Shown here: positions 1 through 9,067 of the stretch, piece by piece
Layout of the letters: each line of letters opens with the position of its first letter
Position numbering within the stretch: position 1 is the stretch's first letter
NCBI RefSeq assembly: GCF_014189535.1
Contig: NZ_CP050308.1
Span: forward strand, 1,736,001-1,800,000
Origin: Rhizobium lusitanum
Lineage (GTDB): Bacteria; Pseudomonadota; Alphaproteobacteria; Rhizobiales; Rhizobiaceae
Reading direction: 5' to 3'
Length of the DNA: 64,000 nt
Notes under the pieces: generated by a model
Databases searched by the model: none
What the model saw: only the letters and a program-made list of their open reading frames with translations
Told to the model about the DNA's origin: nothing
Program-made: the position numbers and the translations under genes

Positions 1-1
1 G

Positions 2-802
2 CTTGCCTCGGTTCCGAAGCACATCCTGATCTATCGCTATCTCGGCCTAGAACCGCCGGTCTTCATGCATCTGTCGCTGATGCGCAATGCAGACAAGTCG
101 AAGCTGTCGAAGCGCAAGAACCCGACATCGATCTCTTATTACACGGCACTCGGCTACATCCCCGAAGCGCTGATGAACTTCCTCGGCCTGTTCTTCATCC
201 AGATCGCCGAAGGCGACGAGCTGTTGACCATGGACGAGCTGGCCGAAAAGTTCGATCCGGAAAACCTCTCCAAGGCCGGCGCGATCTTCGATATCCAGAA
301 GCTCGACTGGGTGAACGGCCGCTGGATCCGCGAAAAACTGTCGGAAGAGGATTTCCAGCAGCGGGTGCTGACCTGGGCGATGGAAAACAGCCGGCTGCAG
401 GAAGGCCTGAAGCTTTCGCAGTCGCGTATCACCAAGCTTGGTGAACTGCCTGATCTTGCCGGTTTCCTCTTCAAGTCCGACCTCAACCTTGATCCAGCCG
501 CCTTCGCCAGGATCAAGTCGACGCCGGAAGAGCTGTTGGAAATCCTGAATACGGTGCAGCCGGACCTCGAAAAGATCCTCGAATGGAATGTGGAGACGAT
601 CGAAGCCGAACTGCGCGCCATCGCCGACCGCATGGGCAAGAAGCTGAAGGTCATCGTCGCGCCGCTCTTCGTCGCCGTATCGGGCTCCTCGCGTTCGCTG
701 CCGCTTTTCGATAGCATGGCGATCCTCGGCCGTTCCGTCGTGCGCCAGCGGCTGAAACTTGCCGCCCAGACCGTTGCGACCCTCGTCGGCCCGAAGAACT
801 GA
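2..802 (+). CDS. gltX: Glutamate--tRNA ligase, C-terminal part (5' end outside window)
   Basis: Class I aminoacyl-tRNA synthetase that charges tRNA-Glu in the cytoplasm. The reading frame is already open at base 2, so the N-terminal catalytic half with the HIGH signature lies upstream. The visible part starts at the end of the Rossmann domain. It carries the KMSKS-loop variant KLSKRKNP at about bases 107-130, followed by the alpha-helical anticodon-binding region of bacterial GltX. It ends 15 bp before lysS on the same strand, so the two synthetases probably share a transcript. Rhizobia often carry two gltX copies; which one this is cannot be told from the fragment. Confidence 0.93.
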   Translation, partial: LASVPKHILIYRYLGLEPPVFMHLSLMRNADKSKLSKRKNPTSISYYTALGYIPEALMNFLGLFFIQIAEGDELLTMDELAEKFDPENLSKAGAIFDIQKLDWVNGRWIREKLSEEDFQQRVLTWAMENSRLQEGLKLSQSRITKLGELPDLAGFLFKSDLNLDPAAFARIKSTPEELLEILNTVQPDLEKILEWNVETIEAELRAIADRMGKKLKVIVAPLFVAVSGSSRSLPLFDSMAILGRSVVRQRLKLAAQTVATLVGPKN

Positions 803-817
803 ACCGGACGTAGAACC

Positions 818-2314
818 ATGAACGACAAGACCGAAACATCAGCCCTCTCCTCCGACGCAACGGAAGTTCGCGCCCAGAAGCTCAAGCTGCTGCGCGAAAA
901 GATCGGCGACGTCTATCCGGCGCATTTCCACAGGACGCTGACCAATGCCGAATTGACGGCGAAATATGAGGGCCTGGAGCCGGACATCGAAACCACCGAT
1001 GTCGTCACCGTCGCCGGCCGTGTCTACTCGTCGCGCAATTCCGGCATGTTCATGGATATCCATGATGCCTCCGGCAAGATCCAGATCTTCAGCCACAAGG
1101 ACGTCACCGGTGAAGACGCCCGCTCCCTGCTGCCGCTGATCGACATCGGCGACATCATCGGCGTCACCGGCATCGTCCGCCGCACCAAGCGCGGCGAGCT
1201 GACGATCAACGCCCAGCAGATCACCATGCTGACCAAGTCGCTGCTGCCGATGCCCGAGAAGTGGCATGGCCTGTCCGATATCGAGCTGCGCTACCGCAAG
1301 CGCCATCTCGACATCATGACCAACGAAGAATCCAAGCTCCGCTTCCAGCAGCGCAGCCGCATCGTCTCCGGCATCCGCCGCTTCATGGAAGAAGACGGCT
1401 TCATGGAAGTCGAGACGCCGATGCTGCATTCGGTCTATGGCGGTGCCACCGCCGAGCCGTTCAAGACGCATCACAACACGCTGAAGCTCGACATGTATCT
1501 GCGCATCGCGCCGGAACTGTTTCTGAAGCGCACGCTGGTTTCGGGCCTTGCCGACAAGGTGTTCGAGATCAACCGCAACTTCCGCAACGAAGGCGTCTCC
1601 ACCCGGCACAATCCTGAATTCACCATGATGGAGTGCTACTGGGCCTATGCCGACTACGAGGACGTCATGGACCTAGTCGAGCGCCTGTTCTCGACGCTGG
1701 CGCTGTCGATCCACGGCACTACGGAATTCGCCTTCGGCGACAAGCAGATCTCCTTCAAGGGTCCTTTCCGTCGCGTGCCGATGCCCGACGCCGTCAAGGA
1801 GGCGACCGGTATTGACTTCCTGGCGATCAAGACCGACGAGGAAGCCCGCGCCGCCTCCAAGGCCGCCGGCTTCGCCGTCGAGAAGGACGCAACCTGGGGC
1901 GAATGCCTTGCCTTCATCTTCGAGGAGAAGGTGGAAGGCACGCTGATCCAGCCCTCGCACGTCACGCATTTCCCGAAGGACATTTCGCCCTTCGCCAAGG
2001 AAGTGCCGGGCGAGCCGCGCCTCGTCGAACGCTTCGAGACCTATTGCAACGCATGGGAACTCGGTAACGCCTTCTCGGAACTCAACGATCCGGAAGAGCA
2101 GCGCGCCCGCATGGTCGAACAGCTCGAGCAGGCGCATGCGCGCGGCGAGAAGCAGAAGGAACTGGACGAGGAATTCCTCGACGCCATCGACCAGGGCATG
2201 CCGCCCGCCGGCGGCCTCGGCATCGGCGTCGACCGCCTGATCATGCTACTGACCAACTCCCCGTCGATCCGCGATATCATCCTGTTCCCGGCACGACGCG
2301 CCAAGGCGGACTGA
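818..2314 (+). CDS. lysS: Lysine--tRNA ligase, class II
   Basis: Cytoplasmic class II synthetase that activates lysine with ATP and charges tRNA-Lys. At 498 aa it has the normal family length. An N-terminal OB-fold anticodon domain (about residues 55-160) is followed by the class II core. Motif 2 is visible as NRNFRNEGVSTRHNPEF, and motif 3 as GLGIGVDRLIMLLT near the C-terminus. The ATG is the first one after the gltX stop and gives the expected N-terminus. A strong stem-loop follows the stop codon, so lysS is probably the last gene of its transcript. Confidence 0.97.
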   Translation: MNDKTETSALSSDATEVRAQKLKLLREKIGDVYPAHFHRTLTNAELTAKYEGLEPDIETTDVVTVAGRVYSSRNSGMFMDIHDASGKIQIFSHKDVTGEDARSLLPLIDIGDIIGVTGIVRRTKRGELTINAQQITMLTKSLLPMPEKWHGLSDIELRYRKRHLDIMTNEESKLRFQQRSRIVSGIRRFMEEDGFMEVETPMLHSVYGGATAEPFKTHHNTLKLDMYLRIAPELFLKRTLVSGLADKVFEINRNFRNEGVSTRHNPEFTMMECYWAYADYEDVMDLVERLFSTLALSIHGTTEFAFGDKQISFKGPFRRVPMPDAVKEATGIDFLAIKTDEEARAASKAAGFAVEKDATWGECLAFIFEEKVEGTLIQPSHVTHFPKDISPFAKEVPGEPRLVERFETYCNAWELGNAFSELNDPEEQRARMVEQLEQAHARGEKQKELDEEFLDAIDQGMPPAGGLGIGVDRLIMLLTNSPSIRDIILFPARRAKAD

Positions 2315-2340
2315 GCCGGCTTCGCCGGAACAACATTAAA

Positions 2341-2384
2341 AACGACAAAGGCCGCCAGGGCAATCCATGGCGGCCTTTGTCGTT
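2341..2384. terminator. Bidirectional terminator between convergent lysS and Gfo/Idh gene
   Basis: A perfect 17-bp inverted repeat (2341-2357 with 2368-2384) encloses a 10-nt loop. It lies exactly between two convergent genes. The stem ends in a run that reads TTTGTCGTT on either strand, so it could stop transcripts from both sides. A shorter hairpin (CCGGCTTCGCCGG) precedes it at 2316-2328. Confidence 0.85.
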
Positions 2385-2396
2385 CATTCGATAGCG

Positions 2397-3560
2397 TTAT
2401 TCGTAGTCTACCCAGATGGCACCGGCATCAGCGGACCGCACGCAGTTTTCCACCCATCGCACGCCCTCAAGGCCGGCATGGACGTCGGGGAAGCCGAGCT
2501 CCTCCATTCCGGCCGGCGCGAGACCGCGCTGCCCGTCAATGGCAAAGCCGAAGCGCCGGTAGAGATTGGCCCAGGCTTCGAACAGACCCTCCGGATGGCC
2601 ACCGCCGATGCGGTCGTCGATCCGGGCTTCCGGATAGAGATAGTCCATGCCCCGTTCAAGGATGCGCACCGGCTCGCCCTGAATCTCGTAGGAGAGCTGG
2701 TTGGGACGCTCGTCCCACCATTCGACGCTCGCCTTTGACCCGACGATGCGGACCTTCTGGCCATGCATGGAGCCGGCATTGACGGCGCTCGACCAGACGG
2801 TTGCGAGCGCGCCGTTGTCGTACTCCATCAGGGTCACGGCGTTGTCCTCAAGCGGCGCCCGGCTCTTGACGAAACTCTGGCGCGTGCACATCAACCGCTT
2901 GATCTTCAGATGCGGCAGGATGACTTCCGAAATGTAGAGCGGATGCGTCCCGACATCGCCGAGCACATAGCTCGGACCGGCGAATTTTGGATCGACGCGC
3001 CAGCGTGTGGATGGGTTCAGCTCCTCCACCGCCTCGCTGTGGAAACCATGGGCGAACTGCAAATTGACGATACGGATCTCGCCGAGATCTCCGTTCTTCA
3101 CCATCGCCCGCGCCTGCTCGATCATCTGGTGCCCGGCATAGCCGTAGGTGACGCCGACGATGCGGTTCCGCGCCTGCGAAAGCGCCTTCAGCTCTTTGGC
3201 CTCGGCAACGGTGAAGCAAAGCGGCTTCTCGCAGATGACATGCAGATCATGCTCTAGCGCGGCCTTGCAGATGGCGAAATGGGTGTTGTTCGGAGTCGCG
3301 ATCGAGACGGCCTCAATACCGTCAACCCGCTTGGCCTCCGCGGCAAACATGGCCAGGTAATCCGGATAGCTGCGCGCCTCGTCGAGCCCAAGCTCCACAC
3401 CGAAGGCGCGACCGCGCTCTGGGTCGATATCGAAGGCGCCGGCCACGAGTTCGAATATGCTGTCCCTGAGTGCGGCCGAGCGATGAATATAGCCGATCTG
3501 GCTGCCGCGTCCGCCTCCGACCATGCCCCAGCGGATCGGCTTTCTCTTCAGTCCTGACAT
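2397..3560 (-). CDS. Gfo/Idh/MocA family oxidoreductase
   Basis: Predicted cytoplasmic NAD(P)-dependent sugar or cyclitol dehydrogenase of 387 aa. A Rossmann dinucleotide-binding motif (GMVGGGRGSQIG) lies at residues 12-23 and the family EKP signature, with its catalytic-site lysine, at 111-113. A C-terminal alpha/beta substrate domain follows. The frame is open further upstream, but the ATG at 3560 is preceded by AGGGAATAGG and begins the normal family N-terminus. It is the last of three minus-strand genes behind two TIM-barrel isomerases, with a 17-bp gap to the first. Such trios oxidise sugars, inositols or glycosides to keto intermediates. The substrate cannot be read from sequence. Confidence 0.88.
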   Translation of the reverse strand: MSGLKRKPIRWGMVGGGRGSQIGYIHRSAALRDSIFELVAGAFDIDPERGRAFGVELGLDEARSYPDYLAMFAAEAKRVDGIEAVSIATPNNTHFAICKAALEHDLHVICEKPLCFTVAEAKELKALSQARNRIVGVTYGYAGHQMIEQARAMVKNGDLGEIRIVNLQFAHGFHSEAVEELNPSTRWRVDPKFAGPSYVLGDVGTHPLYISEVILPHLKIKRLMCTRQSFVKSRAPLEDNAVTLMEYDNGALATVWSSAVNAGSMHGQKVRIVGSKASVEWWDERPNQLSYEIQGEPVRILERGMDYLYPEARIDDRIGGGHPEGLFEAWANLYRRFGFAIDGQRGLAPAGMEELGFPDVHAGLEGVRWVENCVRSADAGAIWVDYE

Positions 3561-3577
3561 TATCCTATTCCCTGTTC

Positions 3578-4501
3578 CTAGAAGCCGACCGACCGCAGAT
3601 AATCGCGGCTTTCCTTCACATCCTCGAGGCTTCCCGCCACGCTCAACGGATCGCGTTCCTGCTCGACGGTGATGAAACCGTGATAGCCGATCTCGTCGAG
3701 CGTCCGCTTCACCTCGGGGTAGTCGACGATGCCCCGGCCGATCGGGCACATGACGCCCTGGGCACAAGCCTCGAAGAAACGGATCCTCTCGCCGAGCACG
3801 CGCTCGAACACCGCCTGGTCGATATCCTTGAAATGGACATAGTCGAGCCGGTCCGCGTAGCGCCGCAGCGTCTCCACGGGGTCCATGCCGGCATAATAGG
3901 TATGGCCGGCATCAAGGCAGAAGCCGGCCGTCTCAGCCGGCACATCCCTGGCGATCCGCTCGATCTCGTCGGCAAACTCGATATAGCCGCCGGCATGCGG
4001 ATGGATGACGGCGCGGACACCGTATTTGTCCCGGGCAAGCTCGGCGATGGCCTTGATGTTGGCGACCATGCCGGCCCAATCCTCGTCGGAAAGCCGCGGC
4101 GCGCGCTCAGGATGACCGGCGGCATAATCCCGCTCGTCATGGCCCCAGTCCATAACGGTGAGATAGGGCGTCTTGAACCGCTGGCCGTCAACCTGCTCCG
4201 GCTGTGGCAGCCTGGTGATCACGGCGCAGATCTCATCCGTCTGGCGGAGCAGGTTCTGGCGATTGTCCGGAGAGACAAGGTCGTCGAAGATCGTTCCGGC
4301 GACAATGAAGAGATTGCGCTCGGAGAGCGCCCTGGCGACTCGCTGGTGGTCGAGCGGCACATAGCCATATGGCCCAAGTTCAAGGCCGCCATAGCCGGCC
4401 GCGGCGGCTTCGTCGAAGACGCGCTCCCAGGCCGGCAGGTTGGGATTGTTGACGTCATCCACGCCCCAGCAGCATGGAGCGGTCGTAATCGTGATGGTCA
4501 C
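3578..4501 (-). CDS. Sugar phosphate isomerase/epimerase family protein (TIM barrel, IolE-like)
   Basis: A 307-aa xylose-isomerase-like TIM-barrel protein of the IolE/sugar-phosphate isomerase superfamily, probably metal-dependent and cytoplasmic. The N-terminus (TAPCCWGVDD) and the GYGGLELGPYGY strand resemble inosose dehydratase-type proteins. Candidate metal ligands occur in the barrel strands, for example HPHAGG, CLDAGHTYYAG, YVHFKDID and the late VEQERDP. It is the middle gene of the operon, with 49 bp to the upstream gene and 17 bp to the downstream oxidoreductase. The family covers epimerases, isomerases and keto-sugar dehydratases/lyases, so the reaction is open. Confidence 0.85.
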   Translation of the reverse strand: MTITITTAPCCWGVDDVNNPNLPAWERVFDEAAAAGYGGLELGPYGYVPLDHQRVARALSERNLFIVAGTIFDDLVSPDNRQNLLRQTDEICAVITRLPQPEQVDGQRFKTPYLTVMDWGHDERDYAAGHPERAPRLSDEDWAGMVANIKAIAELARDKYGVRAVIHPHAGGYIEFADEIERIARDVPAETAGFCLDAGHTYYAGMDPVETLRRYADRLDYVHFKDIDQAVFERVLGERIRFFEACAQGVMCPIGRGIVDYPEVKRTLDEIGYHGFITVEQERDPLSVAGSLEDVKESRDYLRSVGF

Positions 4502-4550
4502 GGGGTCATTCCCTGTCTGATATTGGTAAAGTCGATTGTCGGCCCTGTGA

Positions 4551-5465
4551 TCAGAGGCGCTTCGCCGGCCAGTATTTGTCGACGTATGTCTGGATTTCCG
4601 AGCGCATGAACTTTCCGGAAGCGTCAGCCCGCTCTTCCCAGCCGAAGACGCAAGCCGTGACGATGCCGTCGAAGCCGACTTCCGCCAGCGACGAGAAGAA
4701 GACCTCCCAGTCGATTTCGCCCTGGTACATGTCCATATGCTGGTGGATCGTCACCTTCGCGCCCGGCGGATTGACGATGTAGCGCAGGCCGGAAGAGGCC
4801 TTGTGGTTATAGGTGTCGGCCACATGCACATGGTTGATCAACGGACCCGCATCCCGGATCATCTTCGCCATGTCGTCGCCGAAGTAGAATGTGTGCGGCG
4901 CGCAGTAGAGGAACTTCACATTATCCGAACCGATTGTCTTCAACATGTCGATCGCCGGATGCAGCGTCTCGCACCAGTCTTCCGGATGCGGCTCCATGTT
5001 GAGGGTAACGCCTTCCTTTTCGAAGACCGGAACGAGTTCCTCGATCGAGCGCCACCACGCCGCCTCGCTATGTTCGTGGGTATGCATGCCGCCGCAGCAG
5101 TTCGAGCGGTGGCTCCGGTCCGGCGAAGGGCCACGGCCAAATTCCGAGTTCATCGTGTCGCAATCCATCTCGACGGCGATCCGGATCGCTTCCTTCCAAT
5201 AGCCGACCGCTGCCTGCCGCTCATCTTCGTGCGGGCTTGCCCAGCGATACATCGGCAGGAGCGATGCGAGCTTGACGCCGTGGTCCTTCAGCGCCGACTT
5301 GAATTCGGCAATGCGCTCCTTGTGGGCACGCGGCCGCACCCACCAGGGAAGGAAATCGTCGCGCGGCGACAGTTCGATATGGTCAAAGCCAAGCTCTGCT
5401 GCCTTGCGGCAAAGCTGATCGAGCGGCAGGTGCCGGTGCATATGCGGGTCGAGTGCGATCTTCAT
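4551..5465 (-). CDS. Sugar phosphate isomerase/epimerase family protein (TIM barrel)
   Basis: A second 304-aa AP endonuclease-2/xylose-isomerase-like barrel, clearly different from its neighbour. Likely metal-binding strands include MNSEFG, LNMEPHPEDW, YCAPHTFYFGDD and NHVHVADTYNH. It is first in the minus-strand operon and starts about 140 bp from the palindrome that also precedes the divergent LacI-type gene. Two such barrels next to one Gfo/Idh/MocA enzyme fit oxidation to a keto sugar followed by epimerisation or C-O bond cleavage. That scheme is inference from characterised family members. Confidence 0.85.
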   Translation of the reverse strand: MKIALDPHMHRHLPLDQLCRKAAELGFDHIELSPRDDFLPWWVRPRAHKERIAEFKSALKDHGVKLASLLPMYRWASPHEDERQAAVGYWKEAIRIAVEMDCDTMNSEFGRGPSPDRSHRSNCCGGMHTHEHSEAAWWRSIEELVPVFEKEGVTLNMEPHPEDWCETLHPAIDMLKTIGSDNVKFLYCAPHTFYFGDDMAKMIRDAGPLINHVHVADTYNHKASSGLRYIVNPPGAKVTIHQHMDMYQGEIDWEVFFSSLAEVGFDGIVTACVFGWEERADASGKFMRSEIQTYVDKYWPAKRL

Positions 5466-5601
5466 GGGGCTCCTCCGTCATCCGACGTGACCACGAGCGG
5501 GCCAACGGATGATCTTTCGTCTGGATCGTTTTGGGATTCGGTTTTCCTCCCGAATTGCCCGGAGGATAGGCCCGCACCGTATTGGCTCTCCAATCCTTCC
5601 T

Positions 5602-5617
5602 TGATCAAATTTGATCA
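5602..5617. promoter_or_regulatory. Perfect 16-bp palindrome, probable LacI-type operator
   Basis: TGATCAAATTTGATCA is perfectly self-complementary, as expected for an operator of a homodimeric LacI-family repressor. It lies in the 207-bp divergent region between the isomerase operon (start 5465) and the regulator gene (start 5673), so one site could control both directions. The rest of the intergenic region shows no gene. Confidence 0.65.
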
Positions 5618-5672
5618 TTGGCGTAGGTCAGCACGGATGCAGGGCTGGAACTGCTGCTGCCGGAGGAGTGGG

Positions 5673-6677
5673 ATGACGAAAGTCACCTTGAAGGATGTGG
5701 CGGAAGAGGCCGGCGTCGGCACGGCCACGGTTGAGCGCGTCGTCAACGGCCGTGGTGGCGTCAGGCCCGAAACCGTGGAAAAGGTGTTTCTCGCCGCCAA
5801 AAGGCTGAACTACCGGCATGCGCTCTCGAACGCCCATCGCGGCCTCATCCGCATCGAGGTGATCCTGGTGCGGCCGGAAACCAGCTTCTATTCGCGGATG
5901 AACCAGGCCTTCGAGCGCATCGCTGCCTCGCTCGACCATGGTATCGTCGTTCACCGCACCTTTGCCCGGGAAAACGACCCGGCGGACTTCGCGCACTACA
6001 TCGCCAATCCGAAAGTCCGCAGATCGGCGCTGATCGTTGTCGCGCCCGACCATCCGGACGTGGTCACCAGCGTCAGAAAAGCACGCGACCTCGGGATTCC
6101 CGTCGTCCAGATCATGACCCGCCCGGCGCCGGAGCTACCCTATGTCGGTATCGACAATTACGCCGCCGGTCGCACGGCCGCCTACTATATGTCACGTATG
6201 CTGGCCGGACAGACTGGTTCCTTCGTGGCGCTCTGCCACAGCGGCGCTTACGAGAACCACAAGGAACGCATTCGCGGGTTTTCCGCCTATCTCGCCGAAC
6301 AAGGCTCGAACGCCCACACCTTCACCGAGGTGATGTTCGATCTCGACGACGAGCACAATGCGATGGAATTGCTGCGCGCCGCGCTTGACCGCGACCCGAC
6401 GATCATCGGCGTCTACAGCGCAGGCGGCGACAATGTCGCCGTCGCATCCGTTCTCCGGCAACACCGGCAGCGAGGGATCTTCTGGGTCGGCCATGAACTG
6501 ACTGAGCAGACACGCGGCTACCTGCGCCAGGGCATCCTGTCGATCGTGCTGGATCAGGCGCCGGAGATCCAGGCGCGCCGATCGATCGACCTAATGTTGA
6601 AGACATTGGGCCTGATCGATGTCGAGGTCAGCGCGGAGCCGGTGCGCTTTCTGACCGTGACCTCGGAGAACCTCTGA
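5673..6677 (+). CDS. LacI family transcriptional regulator
   Basis: A 334-aa repressor-type regulator. The N-terminal HTH (VTLKDVAEEAGVGTATVERVVNG, with residues beyond 20 not copied here) occupies about residues 3-25, and a periplasmic-binding-protein-like effector domain follows. The recognition helix reads TATVERVVNG, with Glu where most LacI members have Ser. The frame is open far upstream, but the ATG at 5673 follows a CGGAGGAGTGG ribosome site and starts exactly at the HTH. It diverges from the Gfo/Idh-isomerase operon, so it probably senses a sugar or keto-sugar and controls that operon and itself. Confidence 0.92.
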   Translation: MTKVTLKDVAEEAGVGTATVERVVNGRGGVRPETVEKVFLAAKRLNYRHALSNAHRGLIRIEVILVRPETSFYSRMNQAFERIAASLDHGIVVHRTFARENDPADFAHYIANPKVRRSALIVVAPDHPDVVTSVRKARDLGIPVVQIMTRPAPELPYVGIDNYAAGRTAAYYMSRMLAGQTGSFVALCHSGAYENHKERIRGFSAYLAEQGSNAHTFTEVMFDLDDEHNAMELLRAALDRDPTIIGVYSAGGDNVAVASVLRQHRQRGIFWVGHELTEQTRGYLRQGILSIVLDQAPEIQARRSIDLMLKTLGLIDVEVSAEPVRFLTVTSENL

Positions 6678-6776
6678 ACCAATGGCGGTTACAGGTGGCC
6701 ATTGCCTCCAGATGGCGTATAAGTCCCGCCAATCGCAGCGACATCTTCGCCGCCCGCAAATCAAAGGTGCCAATCC

Positions 6777-7061
6777 ATGACCGACAAAGACAACTCGACC
6801 GCGGATACCGAGAATGAACAGCAGCGGCTGGCCGATCTTGCCGAGATCGGCGATGTCGACCTGTCTCAGTTCGCGCCGGGGACTTTCGGCTGCCACGAGG
6901 CAATGCACACAGCATCGCTCATGCTCGACATGACCGACGATCACCTGCTGCAACACCCCGCCATCCTCGCCGATCCGGAATTCTACCGTCTCGCCGGCAA
7001 TGTTCACGAGGCACTGTTCGCGCTTTATCAGGCCATCGGCGAAAAGCATCTGGCGGATTGA
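6777..7061 (+). CDS. Conserved hypothetical protein, 94 aa
   Basis: A small acidic soluble protein with no signal peptide or membrane segment and no recognised domain. It has a polar N-terminus of about 20 residues. The rest is predicted helical, with GCHEAMHTASLMLDM and LAGNVHEALFALYQAIG segments, His/Glu residues and a regular hydrophobic pattern. It follows the LacI-type gene by 99 bp, a gap holding a 7-bp inverted repeat (CAATGGC...GCCATTG). It converges with the next gene. Function unknown; the reading frame and composition look like a real rhizobial gene. Confidence 0.7.
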   Translation: MTDKDNSTADTENEQQRLADLAEIGDVDLSQFAPGTFGCHEAMHTASLMLDMTDDHLLQHPAILADPEFYRLAGNVHEALFALYQAIGEKHLAD

Positions 7062-7102
7062 GGATTTTTATCTTCGGTCCGAAGCAGCGACGTTAGCCCG
7101 GC

Positions 7103-7921
7103 TCAGTTCGTCACCGGCGACCGCCGGCTGCTGGCGCCCGTCATCGTCGGGTCGACACCCGGCGATGGTCCCGCATTCGGGTCGGTGGCGTCGACGCCGA
7201 TGAATTCGGCGCCTTTGTCTGTCTCAGGCGGCACGTTGCCGGTCGTTGCCGGTTCGCGCTGCTTGGGCGAGGCATGGGCGGCTTCCTTCGCCGCTGCCTT
7301 TTCTTCCGCGGCCACCGCTGCCTTACGCTTGTCCGTCTTGGCGTCGCCACCCTTGTCGTTCTCGGCGGCCAGCGGATTATCGCAATCGTTATAATTCTTT
7401 AGCGCCGCCAGTGTCTCGTCGATATCGTTGGGCAGCATATTGATCTGCTCGCCGTAAAACAGGCCCTGGGCGCTCGCATCGCCATTGTAATAACGCGCGG
7501 TGACCGGCGCCTCAACGGCGCCACCCGCAACCTTATCGGGATGCGGCGCATAGACGACATCGGCGCCCAGCGCCCGTCCGCGAATATCGGATCGCAAGAT
7601 CGGGCCGTTCCTGTCGAGAACCACCACCTGAACCAGATCCGGCTTCTGCTCTTCATAGACGGCCTTGGCGACCCGAAGCGCGGTTTTCACGCGCGTCAGC
7701 CCGTCCGTCGGGTCGGTTCGGATATATTTACGTACCCAGAAGCGGTTTTCCTTGCGGATGGTGATGAGGCTGACATTGCTGCATTCCAAGCCATTTGGAG
7801 AGGCCGAAGCAAAACCTTGAAGCCTGTCCTTGCCCAGATAAAGCGCGAAAGCGCCGGAGGAGCCTATCAACAAGGCCACTCCGCCGATGAGGACGACAAG
7901 CTTCCGGGGGGACCGGAACAT
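7103..7921 (-). CDS. Hypothetical membrane-anchored protein with Ala/Lys/Pro-rich tail
   Basis: A protein of 272 aa if started at the ATG at 7921; an in-frame GTG at 7963 would add 14 residues. A positively charged start is followed by one hydrophobic segment (KLVVLIGGVALLIGSSGAFALYL), suggesting a signal anchor with the rest in the periplasm. The middle domain (about residues 45-185) looks folded. The last 80 residues are low-complexity (Ala, Lys, Glu, Pro, Thr), like a linker or periplasm-spanning tail. It diverges from the LysR gene and converges with the small hypothetical gene. No function is assigned. Confidence 0.65.
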   Translation of the reverse strand: MFRSPRKLVVLIGGVALLIGSSGAFALYLGKDRLQGFASASPNGLECSNVSLITIRKENRFWVRKYIRTDPTDGLTRVKTALRVAKAVYEEQKPDLVQVVVLDRNGPILRSDIRGRALGADVVYAPHPDKVAGGAVEAPVTARYYNGDASAQGLFYGEQINMLPNDIDETLAALKNYNDCDNPLAAENDKGGDAKTDKRKAAVAAEEKAAAKEAAHASPKQREPATTGNVPPETDKGAEFIGVDATDPNAGPSPGVDPTMTGASSRRSPVTN

Positions 7922-8133
7922 ATGCAGTAAGGCGCTCACGCCAACTGCTCCAGCATAAAGCACTCCAGCACGACAAGATGATTAGCCCTCACGTTAGGGA
8001 TGCGGCGTTTCGGAATGCTTAAAACAGAAATGAAACTTGTCCCGCTCTCGCTGCTTTTACCAAAAAAGGTCCAAGCCTTTCAGGCCGACGCCGGTCCTTG
8101 CCTTGCACCGCGCGGCCATGCTCTAACCGGGAC

Positions 8134-9042
8134 ATGGCGTTCACCTTGAGACAGCTTCAATATTTCGTCGCCGTGGCGGAACAGGGCTCGGTCACCCGCG
8201 CCGCGCAAAACCTATCGATCTCGCAATCCTCGGTTACCGAAGCCGTGAAAGAACTGGAAGGCGATCTCGGCGTCGAGCTGTTCGACCGCCACCCGCGCGG
8301 GCTTACCATCACCCATAACGGCCACCAGTTCCTGCGCCACGCAACGAAGATCCTCTCGACCGTTTCCGACGCCCGCACCAGTTTTTCCGGTCAGCAGAAT
8401 GCGACCGGCGGCACCTTGAACATCGGCGTCACCTCACTCGTCGCCGGCTATGTGCTGTCCGACCTGCTCGCACGCTATCGCCGCGTCTGCCCCGGCGTCG
8501 AGGTCAGCGCCATTGAGGACAATGGCGGCTATCTCGAACATCTTCTGGTCGGCGGCGAGCTCGACGTCGCCGTCATGGTCATTTCCAACCTGCGCGACCG
8601 CATGGCACTACAGGCCGAAATCATCGAGACATCGCCCTATCGCCTCTGGCTGCCCATGGGCCATCCGTTGGTTTCCGCCGATATCATCAGCGTCGCCGAC
8701 ATTACCCGCGAACCGCTGATCATGCTCACCATCGACGAGATCGAGGAAAACACCGGCAAGCTGCTGACGGCGCTCGGCGCCCGCCCGCATGTCGCCTTCC
8801 GCACCCGCTCCGTGGAAGCGGTGCGCAGTCTGGTCGCCACCGGTGCAGGCGTCGCGCTACTGCCGGACCTCGTCTACCGCCCCTGGTCGCTGGAGGGCGA
8901 TCGCATCGAGAGCCGCGACGTCTCAGGCTCACTGCCGGTCGTCCAGGTCGGCATGGTCTGGCGCAAGGGCTCCAGCCTGCCGCAGGCCGCCCGCGATTTC
9001 GTCGGCGTCGCCGAGAGCATGCGCTCGGGGCGGCAGCGATAG
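8134..9042 (+). CDS. LysR family transcriptional regulator
   Basis: A 302-aa LysR regulator. The winged HTH is at the N-terminus (FTLRQLQYFVAVAEQGSVTR, then SQSSVTEAVKELE, residues 3-60). The effector-binding domain follows (about 90-295), with typical segments such as GTLNIGVTSLVAG and VATGAGVALLPD. The ATG at 8134 gives the standard family start; an upstream in-frame start would add 12 non-conserved residues. It stands alone between a divergent hypothetical gene and a convergent reductase, so its target is unclear. The polyamine-type cluster starting at 10023 is one nearby candidate. Confidence 0.9.
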   Translation: MAFTLRQLQYFVAVAEQGSVTRAAQNLSISQSSVTEAVKELEGDLGVELFDRHPRGLTITHNGHQFLRHATKILSTVSDARTSFSGQQNATGGTLNIGVTSLVAGYVLSDLLARYRRVCPGVEVSAIEDNGGYLEHLLVGGELDVAVMVISNLRDRMALQAEIIETSPYRLWLPMGHPLVSADIISVADITREPLIMLTIDEIEENTGKLLTALGARPHVAFRTRSVEAVRSLVATGAGVALLPDLVYRPWSLEGDRIESRDVSGSLPVVQVGMVWRKGSSLPQAARDFVGVAESMRSGRQR

Positions 9043-9067
9043 CGCCATAGCCTCTCAATCTCCAACT

